In this document: positions 17,044-25,182 of the stretch, piece after piece | Numbering within the stretch: position 1 is the first letter of the stretch | How the letters are laid out: each line of letters opens with the position of its first letter | Assembly: GCA_021107435.1 (NCBI GenBank) | Contig: JAIOSV010000124.1 | Span: 1-32,947 of the forward strand | Source of the DNA: Candidatus Sabulitectum sp. | GTDB lineage: Bacteria; Fermentibacterota; Fermentibacteria; Fermentibacterales; JCC-6 | Direction of reading: 5' to 3' | Length of the DNA: 32,947 bases | Notes under the pieces: model-generated | The model's database searches: none | Told to the model about the DNA's origin: nothing | What the model saw: only the letters and a program-made list of their open reading frames with translations | Position numbers and translations under genes: made by a program

Positions 17044-18252
17044 ATGCATATTGTTCTGCAGGAATGGAAGAAGCAGGAGTTTTCCAGGGCTGAGTTTGAT
17101 TCCTATGCTGATGAGATTCACAGAGAGTACTCTCTTTATGTTGATATTACTTCACCTTCATTCGGTACCGAGTGGATGCTGCAGGCCAAAGGGTATGTGG
17201 GGTATCTGCCGTTTTCCGGTGGAGTAATAGAGATCCGACCGAAAGTATCTGTTGCCAATCTGTTTGGAATGCTTGATGTGGCTTATGGTCTGAAGAGCTT
17301 TCACATTCTAAAAGGGCTTACTGATACTTCATCCCTTGCAGATTTCTATTCCCGGCTTGCGTCTATTCTCGGTCGTCGGGTGCTGGCAAGAAGTAGAAAG
17401 GGTCTTTACCGTACTTACCGCAGTGAATGCAGTTCACTGGCTTTTGTGCGAGGAAGAATTGATGTGCGGGAATCTTTGCGTGCACCACTTGATCCGGCTC
17501 TTGTATGCAGGTATGAGGATCACACCACAGATGTCGAGGAGAACCAGTTGATATTGTGGACTCTTGCAACGATTCTTCGGTCAGGGCTTTGCAGGGGTGA
17601 GTACCTGTCTACAGTGCGACATGCATACAGAATTCTAAGCAGGTTTACTTCCCTGCAGCATTTCTCACACACAGACTGTATGGGCAGACTCTACAACAGA
17701 CTGAATGATGACTATGAGTCAATGCACGGGCTGTGCAGGTTCTTCCTGGAAAGAACAGGTCCGTGCCAGGGGGTTAGCAACAGAAGGATGCTTCCTTTTG
17801 TAATAAGCATGCATCAGTTGTTTGAAGAGTTTGTTGCAAAGTGGCTTGGTGCCCGAATAAGGAGCGACGGCAGGTATGTACTGCGCACCCAGAAATCTCT
17901 GGATGCCGGTTCATATAACATCAAGCCGGATATGGTAATTGAAGACAGGGAGACCGGTCAGCCATTACTGGTTGCTGACACGAAGTACAAAATCGGGAAG
18001 AAGGTGTCTCCGGAAGATGTTAACCAGGTACTGGCATATTCCATCAAGCTGGGTTGCTCTGAAGCTGTGCTGATATACCCATTTGTTACAGAGAACCCAT
18101 ACAGTCACGACTGGAGCGGAACAAATGTAAGGTGTATGGAATTTGACCTTAACCGAAGCATTGAAGAGGGGGGAGAAGTTCTTCTTCTTGAACTCCTGAA
18201 TTTATGTATGCAAACCAATGAAAAATGGGTGCGGGAAGCAGTGATTCTGTAG
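17044..18252 (+). CDS. mcrC: McrC-family PD-(D/E)xK endonuclease subunit
   Basis: 402 residues, full length for McrC. The N-terminal DUF2357-like/McrC region includes YVGYLPFSGGVIEIRPKV and a segment IDVRESLR. The nuclease core is IKPDMVIED (D296) followed by LLVADTKYK (D312, K314), the D...D-x-K arrangement of PD-(D/E)xK nucleases. Family knowledge: McrC is the cleavage subunit that stimulates the McrB GTPase in modified-cytosine restriction. No mcrB-like AAA+ GTPase gene lies upstream or downstream in this window, so this mcrC is an orphan here. The DUF488 pair 118 bases upstream may be its functional neighbour. The start is the first ATG in frame; the ribosome site is weak. Confidence 0.88.
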   Translation: MHIVLQEWKKQEFSRAEFDSYADEIHREYSLYVDITSPSFGTEWMLQAKGYVGYLPFSGGVIEIRPKVSVANLFGMLDVAYGLKSFHILKGLTDTSSLADFYSRLASILGRRVLARSRKGLYRTYRSECSSLAFVRGRIDVRESLRAPLDPALVCRYEDHTTDVEENQLILWTLATILRSGLCRGEYLSTVRHAYRILSRFTSLQHFSHTDCMGRLYNRLNDDYESMHGLCRFFLERTGPCQGVSNRRMLPFVISMHQLFEEFVAKWLGARIRSDGRYVLRTQKSLDAGSYNIKPDMVIEDRETGQPLLVADTKYKIGKKVSPEDVNQVLAYSIKLGCSEAVLIYPFVTENPYSHDWSGTNVRCMEFDLNRSIEEGGEVLLLELLNLCMQTNEKWVREAVIL

Positions 18253-18340
18253 CCTTTGTGCATCTTCAATATGAACTAAATATCCAAATCAATAACTGCA
18301 TAAGATAATGGCAATTCATTAGTTGTCCGTTTATTGGGGC

Positions 18341-18373
18341 TTGACATTAGTATTGTATCATATTATGATACAA
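18341..18373 (+). promoter_or_regulatory. Consensus promoter with palindromic operator over the -10
   Basis: TTGACA (18341-18346), 17 bases, TATGAT (18364-18369) is almost the ideal sigma70 promoter. The perfect inverted repeat TTGTATCAT-ATT-ATGATACAA (18353-18373) covers the -10. The ATG at 18376 falls about where transcription would begin, so the message may be leaderless, or translation may use the next in-frame ATG at 18388. The same arrangement recurs at 14411-14443. Confidence 0.75.
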
Positions 18374-18375
18374 TC

Positions 18376-18684
18376 ATGAATCAGACGATGATCGAACTTG
18401 AAGAAAAGATGGCCCTGGTTAAGCAATCGATTGCCAGGGTCGGTCACATGCACCCCGGAACTCTCTCTGTTCAAAAGAGGTCAGGTGGTGGTAATTACCA
18501 TCAGCTCAGCTTTACCCACGCAGGTAAAGGGCACACCCTTTATGTGCGGCCTGAAAATGTTGATGAGGTATCGGAGGCAGTGGCCAACTACCGGAAATTC
18601 CGGGAACTCACCAATTGTTGGATCGAGTTGGAAATAGCGTTCGCGAAATGCAGACGGGAGGAAAGCAACAGAGCCAGTAACTGA
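18376..18684 (+). CDS. DUF6788-like small protein, mobile-element associated
   Basis: 102 residues from ATG 18376; an upstream in-frame start at 18334 would lie in front of the promoter and is rejected. Features: an N-terminal helix (ELEEKMALVKQSIARVG), then MHPGTLSVQKR, YHQLSFTHAGKGHTLYVRPE and NYRKFRELTNCWIELEI. This is the order seen in DUF6788 proteins, which I recall as common beside transposases. No enzyme motif is visible. The last codons (EESNRASN) are supplied by the 47-bp repeat unit, so the natural C-terminus may have been replaced. A decayed homologue lies at 14446. The palindrome over its promoter suggests repression by itself or another regulator. Confidence 0.7.
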   Translation: MNQTMIELEEKMALVKQSIARVGHMHPGTLSVQKRSGGGNYHQLSFTHAGKGHTLYVRPENVDEVSEAVANYRKFRELTNCWIELEIAFAKCRREESNRASN

Positions 18685-18707
18685 GGGCGTCCCGGGCGTT
18701 AGCACGG
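18661..18707 (+). repeat. 47-bp dispersed repeat, copy C (3' end of the DUF6788-like gene)
   Basis: The unit runs from GAAAGC to CACGG. It encodes the final codons and TGA stop of the DUF6788-like gene. It is in the same strand and reading phase as in the helicase and transposase insertions. Confidence 0.8.
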
Positions 18708-18753
18708 AGACCTCCGGTAGTTCACACAAGATGTGATACCGGGCACCGGTCTC
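18707..18753 (+). ncRNA. Conserved hairpin between the DUF6788-like gene and the small membrane protein gene
   Basis: GAGACC (18707-18712) pairs with GGTCTC (18748-18753), CCGGTA (18714-18719) with TACCGG (18737-18742), and TCACA (18722-18726) with TGTGA (18732-18736), around a five-base loop. That is about 17 base pairs with two small bulges. The second copy keeps the fold through a G-U pair. It may be a leader structure controlling the downstream small gene, an RNA, or a recombination hairpin. A stand-alone RNA is not shown. Confidence 0.5.
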
Positions 18754-18768
18754 AGAAATCCGGTTACT

Positions 18769-18933
18769 ATGTTACCGAAATATCATTCTTTGCGTGTTCC
18801 CAGATTGGGACACTCCTCGCTTGAATTCACTTTTGCTGTTATTGCCTCAGTCTTCTGGGGTGTGGTGTGGATAATTATGCTGCTGTGGTATGCTCTGACT
18901 GCGTTGTTGCGGGTGATTCATTGCAGGAGATAG
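18769..18933 (+). CDS. Small single-pass membrane protein, new family candidate
   Basis: 54 residues from ATG 18769 (a GTG at 18733 is also in frame). A basic N-terminus, MLPKYHSLRVPRLGHSSLEF, is followed by one long hydrophobic segment (residues ~21-48: AVIASVFWGVVWIIMLLWYA) and a short basic tail (RVIHCRR). Comparison with the decayed copy at 14686 shows eight changed codons in the first 20, all synonymous, including a CGG/AGA arginine swap. This is direct evidence that the peptide is translated and selected. I do not recognise the family. The operon position after DUF6788 and behind a hairpin suggests a regulated membrane peptide, possibly toxin-like or holin-like; that role is speculation. 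Confidence 0.65.
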   Translation: MLPKYHSLRVPRLGHSSLEFTFAVIASVFWGVVWIIMLLWYALTALLRVIHCRR

Positions 18934-19027
18934 ATTACATATATCCGCTAAAACGTTTGTGTTACAACAGGTTAAAGCTCACAAACCTGGTAGAGAGAAG
19001 CCAACAAAGAAACGAAATGATTCTTTC

Positions 19028-19468
19028 TTAACTATCGATCATAAAATTGTGAGACTCTTTTACCACATCTTCTCGCAGGATCTCTTCACTATTTCTATAA
19101 ACTACAAGTGTACCAGGGGGTTGCAAGCCATCTGTGAGGTAGTGAGCATCGCACCTGTAAGAATATTCATCGTTCGTGAATACGTAATGGTGATTTCCAC
19201 CTGTACCGTCGAGAACCATGATTCCACCATAAAGTACCAGATCAGGTTCATCAGATTGAGTTGAGCCGACAGGCCACACTGAGTATCTGTAGCTGTTGTT
19301 TCCCATGTCATCAATTCTTATAAAGTAGTTTGTAGTTTCCCAGAGAAATCTTAACTCTGAAAATTGAGAGATACTGCTGTGAAGACGATAAGCAGGTGCC
19401 GAGAATGCATTTCCAGCAACAAGAAGGATCAGCGCAGCAAAGATAACTGCAGAATTCTTATGTCCCAT
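19028..19468 (-). CDS. Secreted hypothetical protein
   Basis: 146 residues. A ribosome site (AGAGGGG, nine bases before the ATG) and a clear signal peptide (MGHKNSAVIFAALILLVAGN, cleavage near AFSA) support it. The mature part is rich in Tyr, Asp and Gly and has two cysteines only if counted beyond the signal; no known domain is recognised. It probably acts in the periplasm or outside the cell. It lies alone, divergent from the beta-propeller gene at 19705. Confidence 0.75.
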   Translation of the reverse strand: MGHKNSAVIFAALILLVAGNAFSAPAYRLHSSISQFSELRFLWETTNYFIRIDDMGNNSYRYSVWPVGSTQSDEPDLVLYGGIMVLDGTGGNHHYVFTNDEYSYRCDAHYLTDGLQPPGTLVVYRNSEEILREDVVKESHNFMIDS

Positions 19469-19608
19469 AGTTTAATTCCCCTCTAATTTGAAGCCGATAA
19501 TTGTGGCCGATTTGTAAACGATTATCAAATATATGAAATAGCATCTGGCAGTCGAGGCTGTTCCTTTTCTCTATATTGCAATACCAGTGAAAAATTAATT
19601 ATGAAATG

Positions 19609-19656
19609 ATGTTTTACAGAACACCGGGGTATTCAGTAAGAGAGTATGCAAACTGA
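19609..19656 (+). pseudogene. Relic of the 3' end of a panA-like antitoxin gene
   Basis: Bases ~19609-19646 resemble the end of the Panacea antitoxin gene (31372-31409). The frame reads FYRTPGYSVRE here against FYRTREYSVRE there, then runs to a stop at 19654-19656. Nothing upstream continues the homology. Only the tail of a lost copy remains. Confidence 0.5.
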
Positions 19657-19704
19657 TGGATTCAGATGTTCATATTTTGCATTATTGTGCGGAAGGAGGG
19701 ATAG

Positions 19705-21003
19705 ATGATGCTGTATTTTCTGATCCTTGGTCTGATTGGAAGGTTTCAAATATCGGATAGCTGTTTTGAGGATGTATCTCTTTATGAATCAAGGCCATCT
19801 TTTTTGTGGGAAGATAGTTGTTCACACATTGTGGATGCCTGTATATCCTCGGACAGGCTGCTTTTGCTTTACAACAAGGCACCCTTTTCCGAGTACTCGG
19901 GGATTTCCTGTTACTCTCTTTCAGATGGTATTCTCCAGTGGGAGCTTGATTCGCTGAAGACCGAGAAATATCCAATATATGCAACGGTTGATCGAGGAAG
20001 AATGTATGTCCAGGCACATCACCCCGACAGCCTTACGCAAAGGGAAAGTTCCGAGTTCTTTGACTGGCATTACAATTTTAGTCAGAGAGCGGAACATGCG
20101 GGTTCATCACAGTATCTGTTGAGATGCTATGACATTGTATCTGGTGAGCTAATCTCTGAGTTTCCTTCAGGGGCGTTACCTGCTTTAGCTCCGCCGCTAA
20201 TTGTCGATGACAGGATAGTGCTGCTTTGTCCAAATCAGATTTGTTGCTTTAATTCTACTGATGTTGAACAACAATGGGCATTGGAACTGAATAAACCACC
20301 TATCCATGTTGCTGGATACTATGCAGTTGACACACGTGCCGAGAGATACTCAGGGAGCGTATTGCTTCATGAAGGAGTGTTGTACATAGGGCTTAAATAT
20401 CCCAAAAGATCTTCTGGAAACGATGATCTCATGAACCTGTTCGCTGTTTCCTTCGACAGTGGGAGAATCCTCTGGAAAGCCTTTCAGGAAAGCGGGGTTT
20501 ACAGGGGTCCGGATGTACATGAAAATGCGCTTTTTATTTATTCCTACGCAACAGTCTGCAAGCTCAATATGAACAGCGGAGAGATGATCTGGGAGAGAGA
20601 ATACGGAGAAGGGAGGAGTACGAATCTGTGGCAGCATCCGGCACTGTGGATTATTCACGCAGAAGGTCGACCGCTCGCTTTCTATCATGATTGGATGCTT
20701 ATTCCATGTGACGGAGGTGGATTCAGTGACTCTCTTGACTTTGTGGGAATTGAGAATGGCTTTTCCGATCACTCCCTGCCGGTGGCACAGATGTACAGGG
20801 GTATACATATGCTAGATGAAGAGGAGTCAGGAAACCAGTTTCTGTTGTCTACACAAAACATTGACAGGGATTCATACCTTTCCCTTAGAAATCTTCCAGA
20901 GGGCGAAATACTCTGGAAGTATCGCCTTAATTCGATTCGGTCTGTATCAGGGGAAGGTTATGTATGTGCCTTGAATCGGAGTTCATTTATGGTGTTTCGC
21001 TGA
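19705..21003 (+). CDS. PQQ-like beta-propeller repeat protein
   Basis: 432 residues, with GGAGG five bases before the ATG pair at 19705/19708. A short hydrophobic N-terminus (MMLYFLILGLIGRF) suggests export. Propeller-blade signatures recur: DIVSGELISEF, SFDSGRILWKA, MNSGEMIWERE and LPEGEILWKYRL, the x-G-x-x-x-W blade turn of PQQ/BamB-type propellers. Such proteins act as scaffolds or quinoprotein-like binding modules outside the cytoplasm; no catalytic residues are evident. The 3' end overlaps the convergent gene at 20987 by 17 bases. Confidence 0.75.
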   Translation: MMLYFLILGLIGRFQISDSCFEDVSLYESRPSFLWEDSCSHIVDACISSDRLLLLYNKAPFSEYSGISCYSLSDGILQWELDSLKTEKYPIYATVDRGRMYVQAHHPDSLTQRESSEFFDWHYNFSQRAEHAGSSQYLLRCYDIVSGELISEFPSGALPALAPPLIVDDRIVLLCPNQICCFNSTDVEQQWALELNKPPIHVAGYYAVDTRAERYSGSVLLHEGVLYIGLKYPKRSSGNDDLMNLFAVSFDSGRILWKAFQESGVYRGPDVHENALFIYSYATVCKLNMNSGEMIWEREYGEGRSTNLWQHPALWIIHAEGRPLAFYHDWMLIPCDGGGFSDSLDFVGIENGFSDHSLPVAQMYRGIHMLDEEESGNQFLLSTQNIDRDSYLSLRNLPEGEILWKYRLNSIRSVSGEGYVCALNRSSFMVFR

Positions 21004-22300
21004 AGGTGACAATTCTTATGGCGTGCAGATCGTTGTAGATCACTCTGTTTCCAGAGGGAGCAATTCGCGCAGGGCTCTGAGTTGTAGAGAAAAGATCGGT
21101 GGATGTGGAGATGCGGTTTCCTGAATAAAGACCTGTAAATGATGGGAACTCATCGCCGAAAAAGGTCTCACTCATCCAAATCGTTTTACCTGTCATATTC
21201 ACAAGAATGTATTGGAATGACTCATATCCCGCGACCTTCAGAAAAAGCACAGAGCCGGTGTCGGAGATGCCTTTAGTTCCTAATCCGGTAAAAGAAGAGG
21301 GTGTTTGTATTGTGTCATTGTACAGAGTCATTCTATTGGCTAGAAGTGTGAATCCTGCAGAAATTCCCAACGAATTCCCATTCTGATTGTTTCTGTTAAT
21401 CCTGCACCAGAATGACCCGTTTGGGCTGGTGTACTCGATGGGATTTGTACCGATTGACTCATTTTCATACAGAATTTCACCACTCTCCAGATCGAAAGCA
21501 GTAATCTCATAGACATTTTCTCTCTGGCTGTTTCGGTAAACTGAGTTGCAGAATCCGATATGATCCTGATCAGGTCTGTGGAGGGAAACGCTGTTGCGTC
21601 CTGTATCAAGAACCCATACAGGTCTCAGGTGGAGATCAAGTTTGTCAATAGTTGAACCTCTGCCGCTATGATCCCTTACAAGAAGCAGATTCTCTCCGTC
21701 TCTTGTAAGAAAGAGCTCATCAGTTCTGTTAATTGAGTCTGTATGGAACCAGATATTTCCAGTGATGTCACGGCATTCAGCATACTCGGATGTAACAATC
21801 AGAAGAGTTCTGCCTGATATCTGAATTTCAGAGGGATACATGTCCATCATTCCAAACTCCAGCACTGAACCATTGCCTGTATTCAGGTCCATGAAAACTG
21901 CTGGCGCAATGAGGTTTCTATCCGGAAGACCGATCACAAGTGCTGTGTTTCCCTGTGCGTCGCAAATGAACCGGAAAGGGTCATCAGTCGGGATTCCGAA
22001 CCTTCGTTCGCGGGTTACTCCATCTGTATCAACAGTCACCTTGACGATCTCGTTAAGGTATAGAAGAATGGCAAAGGCATCATTGTTCTCTGAAAAACCA
22101 TAGCTGTTCTCAATTATTCTCATTGTATGGATGCTGTCTCTTGAAATGCCCAGGGATAAGACATCTATCTCTATGACATCCGCGGTATATGAGGAATTTA
22201 AATACTCAGAGGAAATCTCCGGTGACCTGCTCCAGGCTCCAGAAAGGCTTATTGAAGCCGTTACCATGACAATTGACAGTGCCACAAAAGTAAAAATCAT
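20987..22300 (-). CDS. Exported beta-propeller-like protein
   Basis: 437 residues with an N-terminal signal (MIFTFVALSIVMVTASISLS). Repeated blade-like segments include FDLESGEILYENE, MTGKTIWMSE, DITGNIWFHTD and ITGNIWF-type turns, so the fold is probably a propeller read along the whole chain. It starts within the 3' end of the upstream gene (four-base overlap at 22297-22300), so the two are co-translated. No enzyme motif is seen. The partner upstream has a similar theme plus a carboxypeptidase-regulatory domain. Confidence 0.75.
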   Translation of the reverse strand: MIFTFVALSIVMVTASISLSGAWSRSPEISSEYLNSSYTADVIEIDVLSLGISRDSIHTMRIIENSYGFSENNDAFAILLYLNEIVKVTVDTDGVTRERRFGIPTDDPFRFICDAQGNTALVIGLPDRNLIAPAVFMDLNTGNGSVLEFGMMDMYPSEIQISGRTLLIVTSEYAECRDITGNIWFHTDSINRTDELFLTRDGENLLLVRDHSGRGSTIDKLDLHLRPVWVLDTGRNSVSLHRPDQDHIGFCNSVYRNSQRENVYEITAFDLESGEILYENESIGTNPIEYTSPNGSFWCRINRNNQNGNSLGISAGFTLLANRMTLYNDTIQTPSSFTGLGTKGISDTGSVLFLKVAGYESFQYILVNMTGKTIWMSETFFGDEFPSFTGLYSGNRISTSTDLFSTTQSPARIAPSGNRVIYNDLHAIRIVTFSETP

Positions 22301-24093
22301 AATACTTCACGTGTTTTACGGATATCTACAAAAATGAGGTACTTGCCGGAAGGAACGACAGCGAGTTCTCCGTCAGGTGAGACGGTACCTGTATATTCCG
22401 GATTAAAGCGAGTGGACAGGGTTGGGATTCTCCATATAAGACTCCCTGCACTGTCTGTGAGAAGAAATTCTGACCCGATCTGTCTGGAACCTCTTCGACA
22501 CAAAGAATGGCCCAGGTTGCTGATGGATACAACAGCTTGGGATTGAGAGTATGGTTCCCTGGATGAATAAATTCTTTCAGAAGTGTTCCAGTCCCATAAC
22601 TCGTGAACTTTGTATCCCGGCATTGTGTTGTCGAAGAGTGTTACACCAAGCAGTTGAAAGTTGTGAGATGCGCAGATATTGCTGGTTCTAAGACCAGGTC
22701 TGTATATACATTCACCGGAAAGACAATCTATACGGGCAATCCCTGCCATTTCAAGCGGTTTCCATATCACTGCGCTTTCCGGGTCATGAGGGCTCCATCT
22801 TGTTACGTTTGTTTGTATCGGTACTGGTATGGTGCAGAAGTTGAGTACATCACCGAGAGTATTCACGGTGATGCAGTAGTTAAGTGAACCGTCTGTAAAC
22901 ACTGCAGAGAGGGCTGTCTGATCAAGGGATAGAAACTGATCAGTATAGAAAAATGCTTCCAATCCAAGATCTTCAAGCGGACGGCAGCAAATCACTGAAC
23001 CGTTTCGATGGAAGGAACGGTAATATGAATTGTCCAACCTGAATACCTGTCCCGAGGATGTAACATGGAACTTGCCCCGGAGAGGTATTCTTTCTGCTGA
23101 GATAACCATGCAGCCACCATAGGAATTATGCATCATGGATTCATCAATTTCAGGTGTGGGATCGAATACTGTGGATTCCCCGTTTTCCAGGGATATCACT
23201 GCTATATCTCCGCTTACTGCATACTGACCGAAGAGATCCCAGACGAGAAGATACTTGAGGTTGGAATCTGTTCTGTAGTGAAAGGTGGGAAACGGGTATT
23301 CTATTACGATCTCACTTCCGGACTCATCTATCAATACAGCGTTCTCACAATAGACCAGCAGAATTCTGGGATCTCCTGAATTGGTGTATATGACCTCTAT
23401 TCCCAGAAGTCCCCAGTCTTCCAGAGTGTTATTGCCCCATTCCGTCATGTCTATGAAGTTATACCTGGTTTGGATACCTTCAGCTGTGTATTCATTTCCT
23501 GAGCCCGTACTCAAATCGCAGGTAACACTAATGGTTGACCCGGACTCCGGTGCATCCAACTGAACTGCCGGAGCAGGGAATACAGAAATAGTGAAAGATT
23601 CCGCCCGCCCGGGAAGGGCAGCAACAACTGTACTGTCGTTGAGTTTCCAGCCGGGAACAGGTTGATTCTGAGACCAGATCTGGCTGTGATCCACATCAAG
23701 TTCCCGCCAGTTATCAATTACTATTTCAACGGTGTCCCGATATGTTTCTCCGTTTCTTTTCTGATCAAGGCTGAAGAAATAGGATCCACTTCCAAACAAA
23801 GTCACATCAGCATGAACCGTATCTCCCGGCAATGGAATGACATGGAAGCTGTACTCACCCATGCCCACCATAGATGACCTCAGCAGACCTCTGTCTACAG
23901 GTATATCGTTGATAAGGTAATTACCCTCTGTGCCAGTCATGGTTCCCAACGCTGTACCAACCACCATTACTGTCGCACCGACTAGAGGATTACCATCGTA
24001 ATCAAGTACATTACCGCTTATAGAGTACAGGCTGTCTGTCTGCTCTGCAGGAGGACCAACAAGAATTGCTGTGAATAAATAGAATAAAATCAT
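22297..24093 (-). CDS. Exported protein: carboxypeptidase-regulatory-like domain plus beta-propeller
   Basis: 598 residues. A short signal segment (MILFYLFTAILVG) is followed by a carboxypeptidase D regulatory-like beta-sandwich at residues ~24-75: SISGNVLDYDGNPLVGATVM, then GTEGNYLINDIP. The remainder has propeller-like strands (WDLFGQYAVSGDIAVISLE, DSAGSLIWRIP) and a C-terminal TVSPDGELAVVPSGKYLIF of the kind seen in WD/TolB-like propellers. The domain is frequent in outer-membrane and secreted proteins of FCB bacteria. It precedes and overlaps the gene at 20987-22300 by four bases, forming a two-gene operon. Confidence 0.75.
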   Translation of the reverse strand: MILFYLFTAILVGPPAEQTDSLYSISGNVLDYDGNPLVGATVMVVGTALGTMTGTEGNYLINDIPVDRGLLRSSMVGMGEYSFHVIPLPGDTVHADVTLFGSGSYFFSLDQKRNGETYRDTVEIVIDNWRELDVDHSQIWSQNQPVPGWKLNDSTVVAALPGRAESFTISVFPAPAVQLDAPESGSTISVTCDLSTGSGNEYTAEGIQTRYNFIDMTEWGNNTLEDWGLLGIEVIYTNSGDPRILLVYCENAVLIDESGSEIVIEYPFPTFHYRTDSNLKYLLVWDLFGQYAVSGDIAVISLENGESTVFDPTPEIDESMMHNSYGGCMVISAERIPLRGKFHVTSSGQVFRLDNSYYRSFHRNGSVICCRPLEDLGLEAFFYTDQFLSLDQTALSAVFTDGSLNYCITVNTLGDVLNFCTIPVPIQTNVTRWSPHDPESAVIWKPLEMAGIARIDCLSGECIYRPGLRTSNICASHNFQLLGVTLFDNTMPGYKVHELWDWNTSERIYSSREPYSQSQAVVSISNLGHSLCRRGSRQIGSEFLLTDSAGSLIWRIPTLSTRFNPEYTGTVSPDGELAVVPSGKYLIFVDIRKTREVL

Positions 24094-24107
24094 CTATGAT
24101 AATAACC

Positions 24108-24362
24108 TTAATTGTCAATTATGGCAATGTTTCTGAGTATGGATGACGAAAGATCCATATCACAGATTATGCAATAGAAATTAGCATAGGATCCATTTCC
24201 CAAATAAGTAGGCAATCCGGCGAATTCATAAGTGTCTTTGATCAGGTCTACAAAGCGCATTATGTCTGATATTTTATCCCTTTGATTAACTGCGCAGCGA
24301 ATGGATTGCATATTGGAACATCTTGAAATAGAGAAACTCATTGACATTTGTCGTGCGAATGT
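24108..24362 (-). pseudogene. C-terminal remnant of an unknown ORF upstream of the propeller operon
   Basis: An open minus-strand frame ends 14 bases before the gene at 24093. It includes IMRFVDLIKDTYEFAGLPTY and LGNGSYANFYCIICDMD. The frame runs into, and is cut by, the abiEi fragment that begins at 24363 on the other strand. It may be the tail of an operon gene truncated by that insertion. No family is recognised and it could be chance. Confidence 0.3.
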
Positions 24363-24830
24363 CTTGCAGAAGCAGCACTCAGAGTACCCAGGGGAACTGT
24401 CTGTCTGCTGTCGGCTTTGCGCTTCCACAATATCACTACTCAAATACCTTCCAGGGTCTGGATGGCAATTGATGCAAAGAGCTGGAGTCCCAGCGAGTCT
24501 GAGATTCCTCTCAGGATATTCAGATTTTCAGGAAAAGCCCTTACTGCCAGCGTAGAAGAGCATATGATTGAGCAAGTACCGGTAAAGATCTATTGTGCAG
24601 CTAAGACAGTTGCTGACTGCTTTAAATTTCGCAACAAGATTGGGCTGGATGTAGCACTGGAAGCACTCCGCGAATCACTGCAGGGAAGAAAATGTACCGT
24701 AGATGCAATCTGGAAACATGCAAAGATATGCCGGGTATCAAATGTTATCCGTCCATATCTTGAGGCGATGACATGTATTGAACTGGCCTCCATGATAAAT
24801 TCTGATTTAACACGATATTCCGAGAAGTAA
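24363..24830 (+). pseudogene. 5'-truncated abiEi duplicate
   Basis: From 24363 this matches abiEi from 8889 without gaps for ~404 bases. The first ~300 bases differ at only about seven positions by eye; the last ~105 differ at roughly a quarter. The wing-helix DNA-binding half and the promoter are missing, and no abiEii follows. The frame stays open to 24830 with a different tail (CIELASMINSDLTRYSEK). It is probably non-functional, but the intact C-terminal antitoxin half could still be translated from a chance start. Confidence 0.8.
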
Positions 24831-24984
24831 TCCGGGAGAGGATATATAGAAAGAAGATGTATTCCACAGGTGGGCAATAAGATTGCCTGGACATGGCTTT
24901 GAACTGCCTGTTTCCCCTTTGTGGAGCGGTGTTGTATATTTTTAATAGGCTGTGTTGAAGGTATGGTCGCCAGGTTAGTAAAGA

Positions 24985-25182
24985 ATGGAGAAGTTAATGC
25001 CTGAAGCATACTCGAACAAAAAAATAGTCCAGGAATTGAAGAAAGAATTTGCCGACGAAGTGAAGAGTGTCAGGATTGAAATGAAGCACTCACATGAAGT
25101 GGGGCTCTTCTTGCAGAAACTCGACTCTGCCCATGAATCTGCTTCCAAGAGTGAACTGGTATTCAAATGCACGATCATGTAG
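24985..25182 (+). CDS. Small hypothetical protein
   Basis: 65 residues from ATG 24985 (or ATG 24997, MPEAYSNKK). The composition is lysine/glutamate rich with a helix-forming pattern (KKIVQELKKEFADEVKSVRI) and a C-terminal segment FLQKLDSAHESASKSELVFK. Codon use looks like real coding sequence on this strand. No domain is recognised and the ribosome site is weak. It precedes the Xre/SecB-like cluster by about 200 bases. The last residues (CTIM) may be out of a broken frame. From 25183 to 25396 I see no supportable gene. Confidence 0.4.
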   Translation: MEKLMPEAYSNKKIVQELKKEFADEVKSVRIEMKHSHEVGLFLQKLDSAHESASKSELVFKCTIM

